Shown piece after piece: positions 1 to 8,781 of a DNA stretch of 64,000 nucleotides. Numbering within the stretch: the stretch's first letter is position 1; each line of letters opens with the position of its first letter. Under the pieces are notes generated by a model, which saw only the letters and a program-made list of their open reading frames with translations, made no database searches and was not told the origin of the DNA. Origin of the DNA: Pseudomonas sp. FP2309 (lineage in GTDB: Bacteria; Pseudomonadota; Gammaproteobacteria; Pseudomonadales; Pseudomonadaceae); NCBI RefSeq assembly GCF_030687575.1, contig NZ_CP117439.1, positions 5,471,501 through 5,535,500 on the forward strand, in the 5' to 3' direction. A program made the position numbers and the translations under genes.

Positions 1-30
1 GACGCCGCTACCCAAGACCAGAACGCGCAT
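1..30 (-). CDS. dadA: D-amino acid dehydrogenase small subunit, N-terminus only (DadA)
   Basis: Only the first ten codons are inside the window; read on the minus strand they give MRVLVLGSGV. This is the start of an FAD-binding Rossmann fold and matches the N-terminus I know for DadA, which oxidises D-amino acids (chiefly D-alanine) to keto acids at the inner membrane. The gene is divergent from an Lrp-type regulator, the standard dadA/dadR arrangement in Pseudomonas. The call rests on ten residues plus context, so another FAD oxidoreductase cannot be fully excluded. Confidence 0.7.
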   Translation of the reverse strand, partial: MRVLVLGSGV

Positions 31-185
31 TTTTATATCCTCATCACGGCGGGGCCGCTGACGTGTGTTGTTCGAGCAATGATGAGCGCAGTATAAAAAG
101 CAATCACCAGTGCATTTCACTATATAAATGCCTATATTTGGCGACAATTCTCGGCAAAAACCCTTTTGACAGAGGCGTATCCCCT

Positions 186-674
186 ATGCGTACCAACACC
201 CAGACCAAGCGGGAGCTGGACAAGATCGACCGTAACATCCTGCGCATCCTGCAAGCCGACGGGCGCATCTCGTTCACGGAGCTGGGGGAAAAAGTCGGTT
301 TGTCGACCACGCCATGCACAGAACGGGTCCGTAGGCTGGAGCGCGAAGGGATCATCATGGGCTACAACGCGCGGCTAAACCCTCAGCATTTGAAAGGCAG
401 TTTGCTGGTATTTGTCGAGATCAGCCTCGATTACAAGTCCGGCGACACCTTTGAGGAGTTTCGCCGCGCCGTGCTCAAACTGCCCCATGTGCTGGAGTGC
501 CACCTGGTGTCAGGGGACTTCGACTACCTGGTGAAGGCGCGGATTTCCGAGATGGCCTCGTACCGCAAACTGCTGGGCGATATCCTGCTCAAGCTGCCCC
601 ACGTGCGCGAATCCAAGAGCTATATCGTGATGGAAGAGGTGAAAGAGAGCCTGAACCTGCCGATTCCGGACTAA
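186..674 (+). CDS. dadR: Lrp/AsnC-family transcriptional regulator (DadR/Lrp)
   Basis: This is a 162-residue protein, close to E. coli Lrp (164). Residues about 10-60 form the helix-turn-helix (DKIDRNILRILQADGRISF, then LSTTPCTERVRRLEREGII). Residues about 70-150 form the RAM/AsnC effector-binding sandwich, with the typical HLVSGDFDYLVKAR stretch. The frame is open upstream to base 63, but ATG at 186 gives the family-length N-terminus. It is divergent from dadA. Lrp-type proteins next to dadA activate D-alanine catabolism in response to L-alanine (family knowledge). The 3' end overlaps the convergent YkgJ-family gene by 4 bp. The orthologue in P. aeruginosa is called dadR or lrp. Confidence 0.9.
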   Translation: MRTNTQTKRELDKIDRNILRILQADGRISFTELGEKVGLSTTPCTERVRRLEREGIIMGYNARLNPQHLKGSLLVFVEISLDYKSGDTFEEFRRAVLKLPHVLECHLVSGDFDYLVKARISEMASYRKLLGDILLKLPHVRESKSYIVMEEVKESLNLPIPD

Positions 675-1024
675 ACCAATACCTGCCGGGTGCTGGCCAT
701 ATAGTCGTGGATCTGCTTTTCCACCCGAGGGTGAATCAGCTCCACCGGCCGACGCCCATTGGGGCACGGCAAGGTCTTGGTGGTGCCAAACAGCCGGCAG
801 ATCAGCGGGCGCTCGTCATACACCGTGCAGCCTTTGGGCCCCAGGTGGACACAATTAAGCTCGTCCATGGCCGCGTCCTGCTCGGCAGCGGTCTTACGTG
901 GCAGACGCGACATTTCTTCGGGCGACGTCGTCACTGGCCCACAGCAATCGTGGCAACCGGGCACACACTCGAAGGAAGGAATCTGGCGGCGCAATGCGCT
1001 GACTTTCTGACTGTTGCAACTCAT
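671..1024 (-). CDS. YkgJ-family cysteine-cluster protein
   Basis: A 117-residue protein with nine cysteines, eight of them in the CxxCC-type pattern of the YkgJ (CxxCxxCC) family: C20, C24, C27, C28, C58, C66, C76 and C87. The segment ERPLICRLFG is typical of the family. Such proteins are thought to bind zinc or an Fe-S cluster, and their molecular function is not settled. The gene is convergent with dadR, overlapping by 4 bp, and divergent from the downstream oxidoreductase. I see no signal peptide, so it is presumably cytoplasmic. Confidence 0.8.
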   Translation of the reverse strand: MSCNSQKVSALRRQIPSFECVPGCHDCCGPVTTSPEEMSRLPRKTAAEQDAAMDELNCVHLGPKGCTVYDERPLICRLFGTTKTLPCPNGRRPVELIHPRVEKQIHDYMASTRQVLV

Positions 1025-1139
1025 CTAAGCAGCTACCAAACGGCGAATAGGCGTGGATTCTGACGCAAAACGCCCTGCGCAGACAGCTTCGTCCGACCGC
1101 TGTATCCTGCGTCAAATTTTCCAAACAGGGATGCTCCCC

Positions 1140-2432
1140 ATGACCGCCAGCGCCCGGCACACCACTTCCTACTACGCCGCCAGCAGCCAGCCGCAGCCAG
1201 ATCACCCGGCTTTGACCGGCACCGTGACTGCCGACGTGTGCGTGATCGGCGGGGGCTTCTCCGGGCTCAACACCGCCCTGGAGCTGGCCGAGCGCGGTTT
1301 CAACGTGGTGTTGCTGGAAGCCCGCAAAATTGCCTGGGGCGCCAGCGGTCGAAATGGCGGGCAATTGATTCGCGGCGTCGGCCACGGCCTGGACCAATTC
1401 GCCAACGTGATCGGCAGCGACGGCGTGCGTCAGATGAAGCTGATGGGCCTGGAAGCAGTGGAAATCGTGCGTGAGCGTGTCGGACGCTTCCAGATCCCTT
1501 GCGACCTCACCTGGGGCTACTGCGACCTCGCCAACAAGCCCCGCGACCTGCAAGGCCTGGCCGAAGACGCCGAAGAATTGCGCAGCCTTGGATATCGCCA
1601 CGAAGTGCGCCTGCTGCAAGCGGACGAGATGAGCAGCGTGATCGGCTCCGAACGCTACGTAGGCGGCATGATCGACATGGGCTCCGGCCACCTGCACCCG
1701 CTGAACCTGGCCCTCGGCGAAGCGGCTGCCGCGCAGCAGTTGGGCGTGCAGTTGTTTGAGCAATCCGAGGTCACGCATATCGACTACGGCCCACAGGTCA
1801 AGGTGCATACCGCCCAGGGCCAGGTGCACGCCAAGACCCTGGTGCTGGCCTGTAACGCCTACCTCAACGGCCTCAACCCGCACCTGAGCGGCAAAGTACT
1901 GCCGGCCGGCAGTTACATCATCGCCACCGAGCCGTTGAGTGAAGCGCAAGCAGTCAGCCTGCTGCCGCAGAACATGGCCGTGTGTGATCAGCGAGTGACC
2001 GTGGACTACTTCCGCCTGTCCGCCGACCGCCGTCTGTTGTTTGGCGGTGCCTGCCACTATTCCGGCCGCGACCCTCAGGACATCGGCGCCTATATGCGAC
2101 CGAAAATGCTCCACGTCTTTGCGCAATTGGCCAACGTGAAAATCGATTATCAGTGGGGCGGCATGATCGGTATCGGCGCCAACCGCCTGCCTCAGATCGG
2201 GCGGCTGGCAGATCACCCCAACGTGTACTACGCCCAGGCCTACGCGGGTCATGGCCTCAATGCCACGCACCTGGCAGGCAAGCTGCTGGCCGAAGCCATC
2301 AGCGGCCAGCAACAGGGACGTTTCGATCTGTTCGCTCAGGTGCCGCACATCACCTTCCCCGGCGGCAAGCACCTGCGCTCGCCGCTCCTGGCGCTGGGGA
2401 TGCTCTGGCACCGTCTCAAAGAGCTGGTGTGA
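1140..2432 (+). CDS. FAD-dependent oxidoreductase, PuuB/PauB-like (gamma-glutamylpolyamine oxidase)
   Basis: A 430-residue DAO-type flavoprotein. The dinucleotide-binding motif VIGGGFSGLNTALELAERG lies at about residues 32-50, followed by GASGRNGGQL, characteristic of PuuB-like oxidases. The C-terminus carries the FAD-contacting YAQAYAGHGLNATHLAGKL. PuuB/PauB enzymes oxidise gamma-glutamylated polyamines to the aldehyde, which KauB/PuuC (here at 7163) then oxidises. ATG at 1131 is also in frame. I chose 1140 because AGGG sits about nine bases upstream. The P. aeruginosa counterpart, as I recall, is one of the pauB paralogues. The substrate is inferred and other amine substrates are possible. 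Confidence 0.82.
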   Translation: MTASARHTTSYYAASSQPQPDHPALTGTVTADVCVIGGGFSGLNTALELAERGFNVVLLEARKIAWGASGRNGGQLIRGVGHGLDQFANVIGSDGVRQMKLMGLEAVEIVRERVGRFQIPCDLTWGYCDLANKPRDLQGLAEDAEELRSLGYRHEVRLLQADEMSSVIGSERYVGGMIDMGSGHLHPLNLALGEAAAAQQLGVQLFEQSEVTHIDYGPQVKVHTAQGQVHAKTLVLACNAYLNGLNPHLSGKVLPAGSYIIATEPLSEAQAVSLLPQNMAVCDQRVTVDYFRLSADRRLLFGGACHYSGRDPQDIGAYMRPKMLHVFAQLANVKIDYQWGGMIGIGANRLPQIGRLADHPNVYYAQAYAGHGLNATHLAGKLLAEAISGQQQGRFDLFAQVPHITFPGGKHLRSPLLALGMLWHRLKELV

Positions 2433-2433
2433 A

Positions 2434-2658
2434 TCAGCCGCGCCAGAAGGGTTTCAAGCCTTCCTGGCGCGCCTGTTCGGCGCTCAGCCCGACATCGCGC
2501 AATTGCTCGGAGGTCAACGTCAGCAAGGCCCTGCGCGTGTGACGCCGGTGCCAATACAGACTCCAGCGGCTGCCACAAGACGTAAACAGTGCCTGCGTCT
2601 GCCCTGCTTCCAGTTCCTGACTGTGTAACGCCAGCCTCACATCGCTCATGCCATTCAT
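2434..2658 (-). CDS. DUF1127-domain small basic protein
   Basis: A 74-residue arginine-rich protein. The C-terminal half (RRALLTLTSEQLRDVGLS, then AEQARQEGLKPFWRG) is the DUF1127 signature: a short amphipathic region followed by LxxLxxxQLxDIGL and a terminal PFWR. DUF1127 proteins are tiny cytoplasmic proteins linked in some species to RNA and phosphate metabolism; the role here is unknown. GAGGGG lies seven bases before the first ATG, which fixes the start; an in-frame ATG three codons on is possible. The stop lies 1 bp from the end of the convergent oxidoreductase gene. The gene is divergent from the MocR regulator, with 166 bp between. Confidence 0.82.
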   Translation of the reverse strand: MNGMSDVRLALHSQELEAGQTQALFTSCGSRWSLYWHRRHTRRALLTLTSEQLRDVGLSAEQARQEGLKPFWRG

Positions 2659-2720
2659 TTTGCAGCCCCTCAGTGGCGTGTTGCCTTGAGTGACTAGAAT
2701 GCGCGAGCGGCCAAAACCAT

Positions 2721-2801
2721 TACAGATTCAACCTATCTTTATTAAATCCATACAGACACTGCCTGTTCACGGTTGAATCCTGTATTTTCTCCGTATCTGT
2801 A
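2721..2801. promoter_or_regulatory. Repeated TACAGA/TCTGTA motifs upstream of the MocR gene
   Basis: The region between the DUF1127 gene and the MocR regulator contains TACAGAT (2721), TACAGAC (2751), CCTGTA (2779) and ATCTGTA (2795). The first and last are exact inverted copies, and the spacings are near 30 and 44 bp. MocR/GntR regulators often bind repeated motifs close to their own promoter, so autoregulation is a reasonable inference. No experimental motif is known to me for this protein. Confidence 0.4.
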
Positions 2802-2824
2802 CTGGTCCCTTTGGAGCGCTCCCC

Positions 2825-4249
2825 ATGACCCTCTACGTCAACCTCGCCGAATTATTGGGCACGCGCATCGAACAGGGCTTCTATCGTCCAGGGGATCGAC
2901 TGCCGTCGGTGCGCGCCTTGAGCGTGGAGCACGGGGTCAGCCTGAGCACCGTGCAGCAGGCCTATCGCTTGCTGGAAGACAATGGCCTGGCAATGCCCAA
3001 GCCAAAATCCGGTTATTTCGTGCCGGTTGGCCGCGAACTGCCGGCGCTTCCGGAAGTCGGTCGGCCGGCACAACGTCCGGTCGAAATTTCCCAGTGGGAC
3101 CAGGTGCTGGAACTGATTCGCGCGGTACCGCGCAAAGACGTCATACAGATGGGTCGTGGCATGCCGGATGTATTGTCGCCCACCCTCAAGCCCCTGCTGC
3201 GCAGCCTGGCCCGTGTGAGTCGGCGCCAGGACCTGCCGGGGCTGTATTACGACAACATCCTTGGCTGTATGGAATTGCGCGAGCAGATCGCACGACTGTC
3301 ACTCGATTCAGGCTGCCAATTGACCGCCGAAGACATCGTGATCACCACGGGTTGCCATGAGGCGCTGTCCGCCAGCATCCGCGCTATCTGCGAGCCTGGC
3401 GACATCGTCGCGGTGGACTCGCCCAGCTTCCACGGCGCCATGCAGACCCTCAAGGGCCTGGGCATGAAAGCCCTGGAAATCCCCACCGACCCCATCACCG
3501 GCATCAGCCTCGAAGCCCTGGAACTGGCCCTGGAACAGTGGCCGATCAAGGTCATCCAACTGACCCCCAACTGCAACAACCCCCTGGGCTACATCATGCC
3601 CGAGGCGCGCAAACGTGCGCTGTTGAACCTGGCCCAGCGCTTTGACGTGGCGATCATCGAAGACGATGTGTATGGCGAATTGGCCTACAGCTACCCGCGC
3701 CCCCGCACCATCAAATCCTTCGACGAAGACGGCCGTGTGCTGTTGTGCAGTTCATTCTCCAAGACACTGGCGCCCGGCCTGCGCATTGGTTGGGTTGCAC
3801 CTGGGCGCTATTTGGAAAGGGTGCTGCACATGAAATACATCAGCACTGGCTCCACCGCCACGCAGCCGCAGATCGCGATTGCCGAATTCCTCAAGGGCGG
3901 CCATTTCGAGCCGCATTTGCGACGGATGCGCAGCCAATACCAGCGTAATCGCGACTTGATGCTTGATTGGGTCAGCCGCTACTTCCCGGCCGGCACCCGC
4001 GCCAGCCGTCCTCAGGGCAGCTTTATGCTGTGGATCGAACTGCCAGACGGCTTCGACACCCTCAAGCTCAACCGGACATTGATTGAACAGGGCGTACAGG
4101 TGGCGGTGGGCAGTATTTTTTCTGCGTCGGGCAAGTACCGCAATTGCCTGCGCATGAACTACAGCGCCAAGCCGACCCCGCAGATTGAAGAGGCTGTGCG
4201 CAAGGTCGGGGCGGCCGCGATCAAGATGCTGGCTGAGACGACGGACTGA
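2825..4249 (+). CDS. MocR-type (GntR/aminotransferase fusion) transcriptional regulator
   Basis: A 474-residue protein with two modules. Residues about 1-70 are a GntR winged helix (RPGDRLPSVRALSVEHGVSL, then STVQQAYRLLE). Residues about 100-470 are a fold-type I aminotransferase domain: the cofactor-binding NCNNPLG at about 249-255 and the PLP lysine K313 in SSFSKTLAPGLRIGW. MocR proteins use PLP or an amino compound bound to it as a signal and usually control a neighbouring gene. The candidate targets here are itself, the divergent DUF1127 gene and the downstream phospholipase D gene. The start at 2825 gives the family-typical N-terminus directly before the winged helix. Confidence 0.9.
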   Translation: MTLYVNLAELLGTRIEQGFYRPGDRLPSVRALSVEHGVSLSTVQQAYRLLEDNGLAMPKPKSGYFVPVGRELPALPEVGRPAQRPVEISQWDQVLELIRAVPRKDVIQMGRGMPDVLSPTLKPLLRSLARVSRRQDLPGLYYDNILGCMELREQIARLSLDSGCQLTAEDIVITTGCHEALSASIRAICEPGDIVAVDSPSFHGAMQTLKGLGMKALEIPTDPITGISLEALELALEQWPIKVIQLTPNCNNPLGYIMPEARKRALLNLAQRFDVAIIEDDVYGELAYSYPRPRTIKSFDEDGRVLLCSSFSKTLAPGLRIGWVAPGRYLERVLHMKYISTGSTATQPQIAIAEFLKGGHFEPHLRRMRSQYQRNRDLMLDWVSRYFPAGTRASRPQGSFMLWIELPDGFDTLKLNRTLIEQGVQVAVGSIFSASGKYRNCLRMNYSAKPTPQIEEAVRKVGAAAIKMLAETTD

Positions 4250-4311
4250 CCTTTCGCGAGAAATCGCCGTCATATGCCGACAACCGCCCTGATCTGGAAG
4301 CGACTCCCTTG

Positions 4312-5877
4312 ATGATTCGACGGCTTTTACCGTTTTGCCTGTTGGGAGCCCTGACCCTGGGCGGCTGCACCACCGTGAGCACTGCGCGCATCCCCAGCGA
4401 CGCGCTGCCGGCGACCCAGTCTTCATTCGGCCGCTCGATCCAGGCCCAGGCCGCGCCTTACCAGGGCCGCTCGGGCTTTCGCCTGCTGCCCAACAGCAGC
4501 GAAGCCTTCATGGCTCGCGCCGAGCTGATCCGCAACGCCCAGACCAGCCTCGATCTGCAGTACTACATCGTCCATGACGGCATCAGCACGCGCATGTTGG
4601 TGGATGAACTGCTCAAGGCCGCCGACCGTGGCGTACGCGTGCGCATTCTACTGGACGACACCACCAGCGACGGCCTCGACCAGATCATCGCGACCCTTGC
4701 CGCGCACCCCAAGATCGAGATTCGCCTGTTCAACCCCCTGCACTTGGGGCGCAGCACCGGTGTTACACGCGCCATGGGCCGCTTGTTCAACCTGTCGCTG
4801 CAACATCGGCGCATGCACAACAAGCTGTGGCTGGCGGACAACAGTGTGGCCATCGTCGGCGGGCGTAATCTGGGGGATGAGTATTTCGACGCCGAGCCCA
4901 ACCTGAACTTCACTGACATCGACATGCTCAGTGTCGGGCCGGTCGCCGAGCAACTCGGGCACAGTTTCGATCAGTACTGGAACAGTGCCCTGAGCAAACC
5001 CATTGATGACTTTGTCTCAAGTCGCCCTTCCAAAGGTGACCTGGCCACCGCACGCGCGCGCCTGGAAGCCTCGCTGGCCGAATCGCGCCAGCAAAATCAC
5101 GCACTGTACAACCGCTTGCGTACCTACCAGACCCAACCGCGCATGGACATCTGGCGACGCGAGTTGATCTGGGCCTGGAACCAGGCGCTGTGGGATGCAC
5201 CGAGCAAGGTGCTGGCCAAAGCCGACCCCGACCCACGCCTGCTGTTGACCACTCAATTGGCACCGGAACTTGAGGGTGTCGATCATGAGCTGATGATGAT
5301 TTCGGCCTATTTCGTGCCGGGCCAGCCTGGGTTGGTGTACCTGACGGGACGCGCCGACGCCGGCGTGTCGGTGAGCCTGCTCACCAACTCGCTGGAAGCC
5401 ACCGACGTGCCGGCCGTGCATGGCGGCTACGCGCCGTACCGCAAAGCGTTGCTGGAGCACGGGGTAAAGCTCTATGAGCTGCGCCGCCAACCGGGCGACG
5501 GTGGCGGCAGCGGCCCGCATTTGTTCCGACGCGGCGCGTACCGCGGCTCGGACTCAAGCCTGCACAGCAAGGCGATGATTTTTGATCGGCAGAAATCGTT
5601 TATCGGCTCTTTCAACTTCGACCCGCGCTCCGTGCTATGGAACACCGAAGTCGGCGTACTGGTGGACAGTCCTGAGCTGGCGGAACACGTACGCAACCTG
5701 GCGCTGCAAGGCATGGCGCCAGCCTTGAGCTACGAGGCGACGCTCCAGGACGGCCAGGTGGTGTGGGTGACCGAAGATAACGGCCAACTGCATACCCTGA
5801 CCCGCGAGCCCGGCAGCTGGTGGCGCCGGTTCAATGCCTGGTTCGCCACCAGCGTGGGCCTGGAACGCATGCTTTAG
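4312..5877 (+). CDS. Phospholipase D-family lipoprotein (cardiolipin-synthase-like)
   Basis: A 521-residue protein with two HKD motifs: HNKLWLAD (about residue 167), followed by the family-typical VGGRNLGDEYF, and HSKAMIFD (about residue 422), followed by FIGSFNFDPRS. The N-terminus is a lipoprotein signal with lipobox LGGC, the acylated cysteine being C19 and the +2 residue Thr, which predicts the outer membrane. The two-HKD layout with GSFN motifs fits the cardiolipin synthase C/phosphatidyltransferase branch or a periplasmic phospholipase D. A TTG codon lies directly before the chosen ATG. The stop overlaps the convergent MFS gene. Confidence 0.85.
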   Translation: MIRRLLPFCLLGALTLGGCTTVSTARIPSDALPATQSSFGRSIQAQAAPYQGRSGFRLLPNSSEAFMARAELIRNAQTSLDLQYYIVHDGISTRMLVDELLKAADRGVRVRILLDDTTSDGLDQIIATLAAHPKIEIRLFNPLHLGRSTGVTRAMGRLFNLSLQHRRMHNKLWLADNSVAIVGGRNLGDEYFDAEPNLNFTDIDMLSVGPVAEQLGHSFDQYWNSALSKPIDDFVSSRPSKGDLATARARLEASLAESRQQNHALYNRLRTYQTQPRMDIWRRELIWAWNQALWDAPSKVLAKADPDPRLLLTTQLAPELEGVDHELMMISAYFVPGQPGLVYLTGRADAGVSVSLLTNSLEATDVPAVHGGYAPYRKALLEHGVKLYELRRQPGDGGGSGPHLFRRGAYRGSDSSLHSKAMIFDRQKSFIGSFNFDPRSVLWNTEVGVLVDSPELAEHVRNLALQGMAPALSYEATLQDGQVVWVTEDNGQLHTLTREPGSWWRRFNAWFATSVGLERML

Positions 5878-7016
5878 GCGGTTGGCGCTGCGCCGAACGC
5901 CCCTTGGCGCAGCAGCAACAGCACCAAACCCAATGCGCCGGCCGCCATCAACAACGGCAGCGCATGCCCGCTGATCCACTGGCTGCCGGCGCCGGCCACC
6001 AGTGGACCGATCAGGCAACCGATGCCCCACAACTGCGCGACGTGGGCATTGGCACGCACCAACGCATCGTCGCGGTAGCGTTCACCGATCAGGATCAGTG
6101 ACAACGTGAACAAGCCACCCGCACTCGCGCCAAACAGCACCCATATCGGCCAGATCAACAGCGTGTGCATCAACCATGGAACCGCCAGGCTCGAGGCCAG
6201 CAATAACAGCGCACAACTCAGGAACAACGTGCGGCGCGGCAGGTAATCCGCCAGCGCGCCGATCGGAAGTTGCAACAGCGCATCGCCGACCACCACCGTG
6301 CTGACCATCGCCAGGGCGATCTCGGCGGTAAAACCCTGCTGCAGGCAATACACCGGCAGCAGCGTCAGGATCATCGCCTCGAACGCGGCGAACAGCGCCA
6401 CGGCCCAGGCAATCGCGGGCAAGCCCAGGCAAAAGCGCCACAGGTCGGCGAAGGTCACGCCGAACGACTCGGCGCCCGGCGCACCCGAGCGCCCCAGCAA
6501 GGCCAACGGGGCCACCACCAACAGGCCGACACCGACCCAGAAACCGTAATCGTGGCCCGTGCCGATCACCCCCAGCAGCAATGGGCCCGAGAGCTGGCTC
6601 AAGGCATAACTGCAGCCATACAGCGCCACCAAGCGGCCACGCCACTGCTCCACTACCAGTTGATTGATCCAGCTTTCGCCGAGAATAAATACGATGGTCA
6701 GGATCACCCCGATCATCAGGCGCAATACCAGCCATACCGGGTAACTGGGCAGGATAGCCAGCAAGCCGATGGACACGGCGCCGCCCCAAAGGCACAGGCG
6801 CATCAGGTTGGCAGTGCCAAGCCAGGCGGCCAGTTGGCTGGCAACCTTGGCGCCGAGCAATACGCCGAACGCCGGCATGGCCGCCATTACACCAATGGCA
6901 AAGCTGCCGTAGCCCCAGCTCTCAAGCCGCAGGGACACCAACGGCATGCTCACGCCCAAGGCCAGGCCAACGCTGAGCACTGAACTCAGCACGGCGAAGT
7001 AAGTCGCCCAACGCAT
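5874..7016 (-). CDS. MFS transporter (YcaD/UMF-like)
   Basis: A 380-residue, strongly hydrophobic protein with about 12 predicted membrane helices. It carries loop features of small major facilitator carriers, such as GESWINQLVVEQWRGR after helix 4 and LADYLPRRTLFLS between helices 8 and 9. This GESWIN motif occurs in the YcaD-like MFS subgroup, for which the substrate is not established. ATG codons lie at 7022 and 7016; the AGGAG upstream is one base from the first but seven from the second, so 7016 is preferred. The 3' end overlaps the phospholipase D gene by 4 bp. Confidence 0.82.
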   Translation of the reverse strand: MRWATYFAVLSSVLSVGLALGVSMPLVSLRLESWGYGSFAIGVMAAMPAFGVLLGAKVASQLAAWLGTANLMRLCLWGGAVSIGLLAILPSYPVWLVLRLMIGVILTIVFILGESWINQLVVEQWRGRLVALYGCSYALSQLSGPLLLGVIGTGHDYGFWVGVGLLVVAPLALLGRSGAPGAESFGVTFADLWRFCLGLPAIAWAVALFAAFEAMILTLLPVYCLQQGFTAEIALAMVSTVVVGDALLQLPIGALADYLPRRTLFLSCALLLLASSLAVPWLMHTLLIWPIWVLFGASAGGLFTLSLILIGERYRDDALVRANAHVAQLWGIGCLIGPLVAGAGSQWISGHALPLLMAAGALGLVLLLLRQGAFGAAPTA

Positions 7017-7058
7017 TGCCATGCTCCTGTGGATAACTTTTGAGATCACACAAAACAA

Positions 7059-7147
7059 TGTGGGAGCGGGGTTGATCGCAACGACGGCGTGTCAGTCACA
7101 ACTGCGACTGTCATACCGCGTTCGCGAGCAACCGCGCTCCCACAGGT
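7059..7147. repeat. REP-type inverted repeat (REPIN-like)
   Basis: GTGGGAGCG at 7060-7068 faces its exact inverse CGCTCCCAC at 7135-7143, and GTTCGCGAGCAA lies just inside the right arm. The GTGGGAGCGGGCTTGCTCGCGAA family is a common extragenic repeat in P. fluorescens-group genomes. It sits between the starts and ends of two genes, as REPs usually do. Confidence 0.65.
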
Positions 7148-7162
7148 GGACGGCTGTAGTGC

Positions 7163-8656
7163 TTACAGCTTGATCCAGGTCGACTTCAGCTCGGTGTACT
7201 TGTCGAACGCATGCAGTGACTTGTCACGACCATTGCCCGACTGTTTGAAACCACCAAACGGCGCAGTCATGTCACCGCCATCGTACTGGTTCACCCAAAC
7301 GCTACCGGCACGCAGGGCCTTGGCAGTCATATGCGCCTTGGAGATATCGGCAGTCCACACGGCGGCGGCCAGGCCATAAACGGTATCGTTGGCGATCTTG
7401 ACCGCTTCTTCGGCGCTGTCGAAGGTGATAACCGACAGAACCGGGCCGAAGATCTCTTCCTGGGCAATTCTCATGGCGTTGGTCACACCGTCGAAAATCG
7501 TTGGCTCGACATACGTACCGCCGGTTTCTTCCAGCGTGCGCTTGCCGCCAGCCACCAGCTTGGCGCCATCGGCATGCCCGGCTTCAATGTAAGACAGCAC
7601 GGTGTTCATCTGCTGGGTGTCCACCAGTGCACCCACGTTGGTCGCGGGATCGAGCGGGTTGCCAGGCTTCCAGCCTTTGAGGGCTTCAATCACCAGCGGC
7701 AGGAATTTATCCTTGATGGAGCGCTCTACCAGCAGGCGCGAACCGGCGGTGCAGACTTCGCCCTGGTTGAAGGCGATGGCGCCGGCGGCGGATTCAGCGG
7801 CGGCCTGCAGGTCAGGGGCGTCAGCGAATACGATGTTCGGGCTCTTGCCGCCCGCTTCCAGCCACACACGCTTCATGTTCGACTCGCCGGAGCGGATCAA
7901 CAGTTGCTTGGCAATCTTGGTAGAGCCGGTGAACACCAGCGTATCGACGTCCATGTGCAGCGCCAGGGCGTTGCCGACGGTGTGGCCGTAGCCCGGCAGC
8001 ACGTTGAACACGCCTTTTGGAATACCCGCTTCAACGGCCAGGGCCGCGATGCGGATGGCGGTCAGCGGCGATTTTTCGGACGGCTTGAGGATCACCGAGT
8101 TGCCGGTGGACAGCGCCGGGCCCAGCTTCCAGCAGGCCATCATCAACGGGAAGTTCCACGGCACGATGGCACCTACCACGCCAACCGGCTCGCGGGTTAC
8201 CAGACCCAACTGATCATGCGGTGTAGCGGCGACTTCATCGTAGATTTTATCGATGGCCTCACCGCTCCAGCTCAGCGCATTCGCCGCGCCGGGGACGTCG
8301 ATATTCAGGGAGTCACTGATCGGCTTGCCCATATCCAGGGTTTCGAGCAGTGCCAGCTCTTCGGCATTGGCCTTGAGCAGCGCGGCGAAACGGATCATGG
8401 TGGCCTTGCGTTTGGCCGGCGCCAGGCGCGACCAGACACCGGAGTTGAACACAGCACGGGCGTTTTCCACGGCGCGCTGGGCGTCGTCGGCGTCACAGCT
8501 GGCAACGGTGGCCAGCAAGCGGCCGTCGACCGGGCTGATGCATTCGAAGGTGTCACCGGAAACAGCGGCGGTGTACTCGCCGTTGATGTAGGCGCGGCCT
8601 TCGATCTTCAGGTCCTTGGCGCGTTGTTCCCAGTCGGCACGGGTCAGGGTGGTCAT
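7163..8656 (-). CDS. kauB: Aldehyde dehydrogenase, gamma-glutamyl-aminobutyraldehyde type (KauB/PuuC)
   Basis: A 497-residue NAD(P)-dependent aldehyde dehydrogenase. Catalytic Cys302 is in GEVCTAGSRL, general base Glu267 in WLEAGGKSPN, and Asn168 in PWNFP; the cofactor loop is FTGSTKIAK. It would oxidise gamma-glutamyl-gamma-aminobutyraldehyde or 4-guanidinobutyraldehyde in polyamine and arginine breakdown. The first residues, MTTLTRADWEQRAKDLKIEG, and the length fit PuuC/KauB, and the gene is near the PuuB-like oxidase as in P. aeruginosa. AGGAGG lies about nine bases before the ATG. It is divergent from a cupin gene, with operator-like repeats between them. Confidence 0.88.
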   Translation of the reverse strand: MTTLTRADWEQRAKDLKIEGRAYINGEYTAAVSGDTFECISPVDGRLLATVASCDADDAQRAVENARAVFNSGVWSRLAPAKRKATMIRFAALLKANAEELALLETLDMGKPISDSLNIDVPGAANALSWSGEAIDKIYDEVAATPHDQLGLVTREPVGVVGAIVPWNFPLMMACWKLGPALSTGNSVILKPSEKSPLTAIRIAALAVEAGIPKGVFNVLPGYGHTVGNALALHMDVDTLVFTGSTKIAKQLLIRSGESNMKRVWLEAGGKSPNIVFADAPDLQAAAESAAGAIAFNQGEVCTAGSRLLVERSIKDKFLPLVIEALKGWKPGNPLDPATNVGALVDTQQMNTVLSYIEAGHADGAKLVAGGKRTLEETGGTYVEPTIFDGVTNAMRIAQEEIFGPVLSVITFDSAEEAVKIANDTVYGLAAAVWTADISKAHMTAKALRAGSVWVNQYDGGDMTAPFGGFKQSGNGRDKSLHAFDKYTELKSTWIKL

Positions 8657-8781
8657 GCGAGTGTCCTCCTCTTATTGAATATAAGGGCCAGGCGATGTGC
8701 CCCGGCAGCCTCAAAGAATGCTTGCCCGCCCGCCAATTGTTCGGCGCAAGGCAGCTGCCACCCTAAACCAGCGGCTGGGGA

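Noticed and set aside
894..2411. Long open frame (505 codons) antisense to the PuuB-like oxidoreductase
   Set aside because: It mirrors a well-supported flavoprotein in GC-rich DNA, has a low-complexity His/Val/Gln-rich translation with no family features, and runs across two genes.
8669..8676. AATAAGAG before the kauB ribosome-binding site as a Crc/Hfq motif
   Set aside because: It resembles the A-rich AAYAAYAA motif but matches only six of eight positions, so it is not distinguishable from chance in a purine-rich leader.
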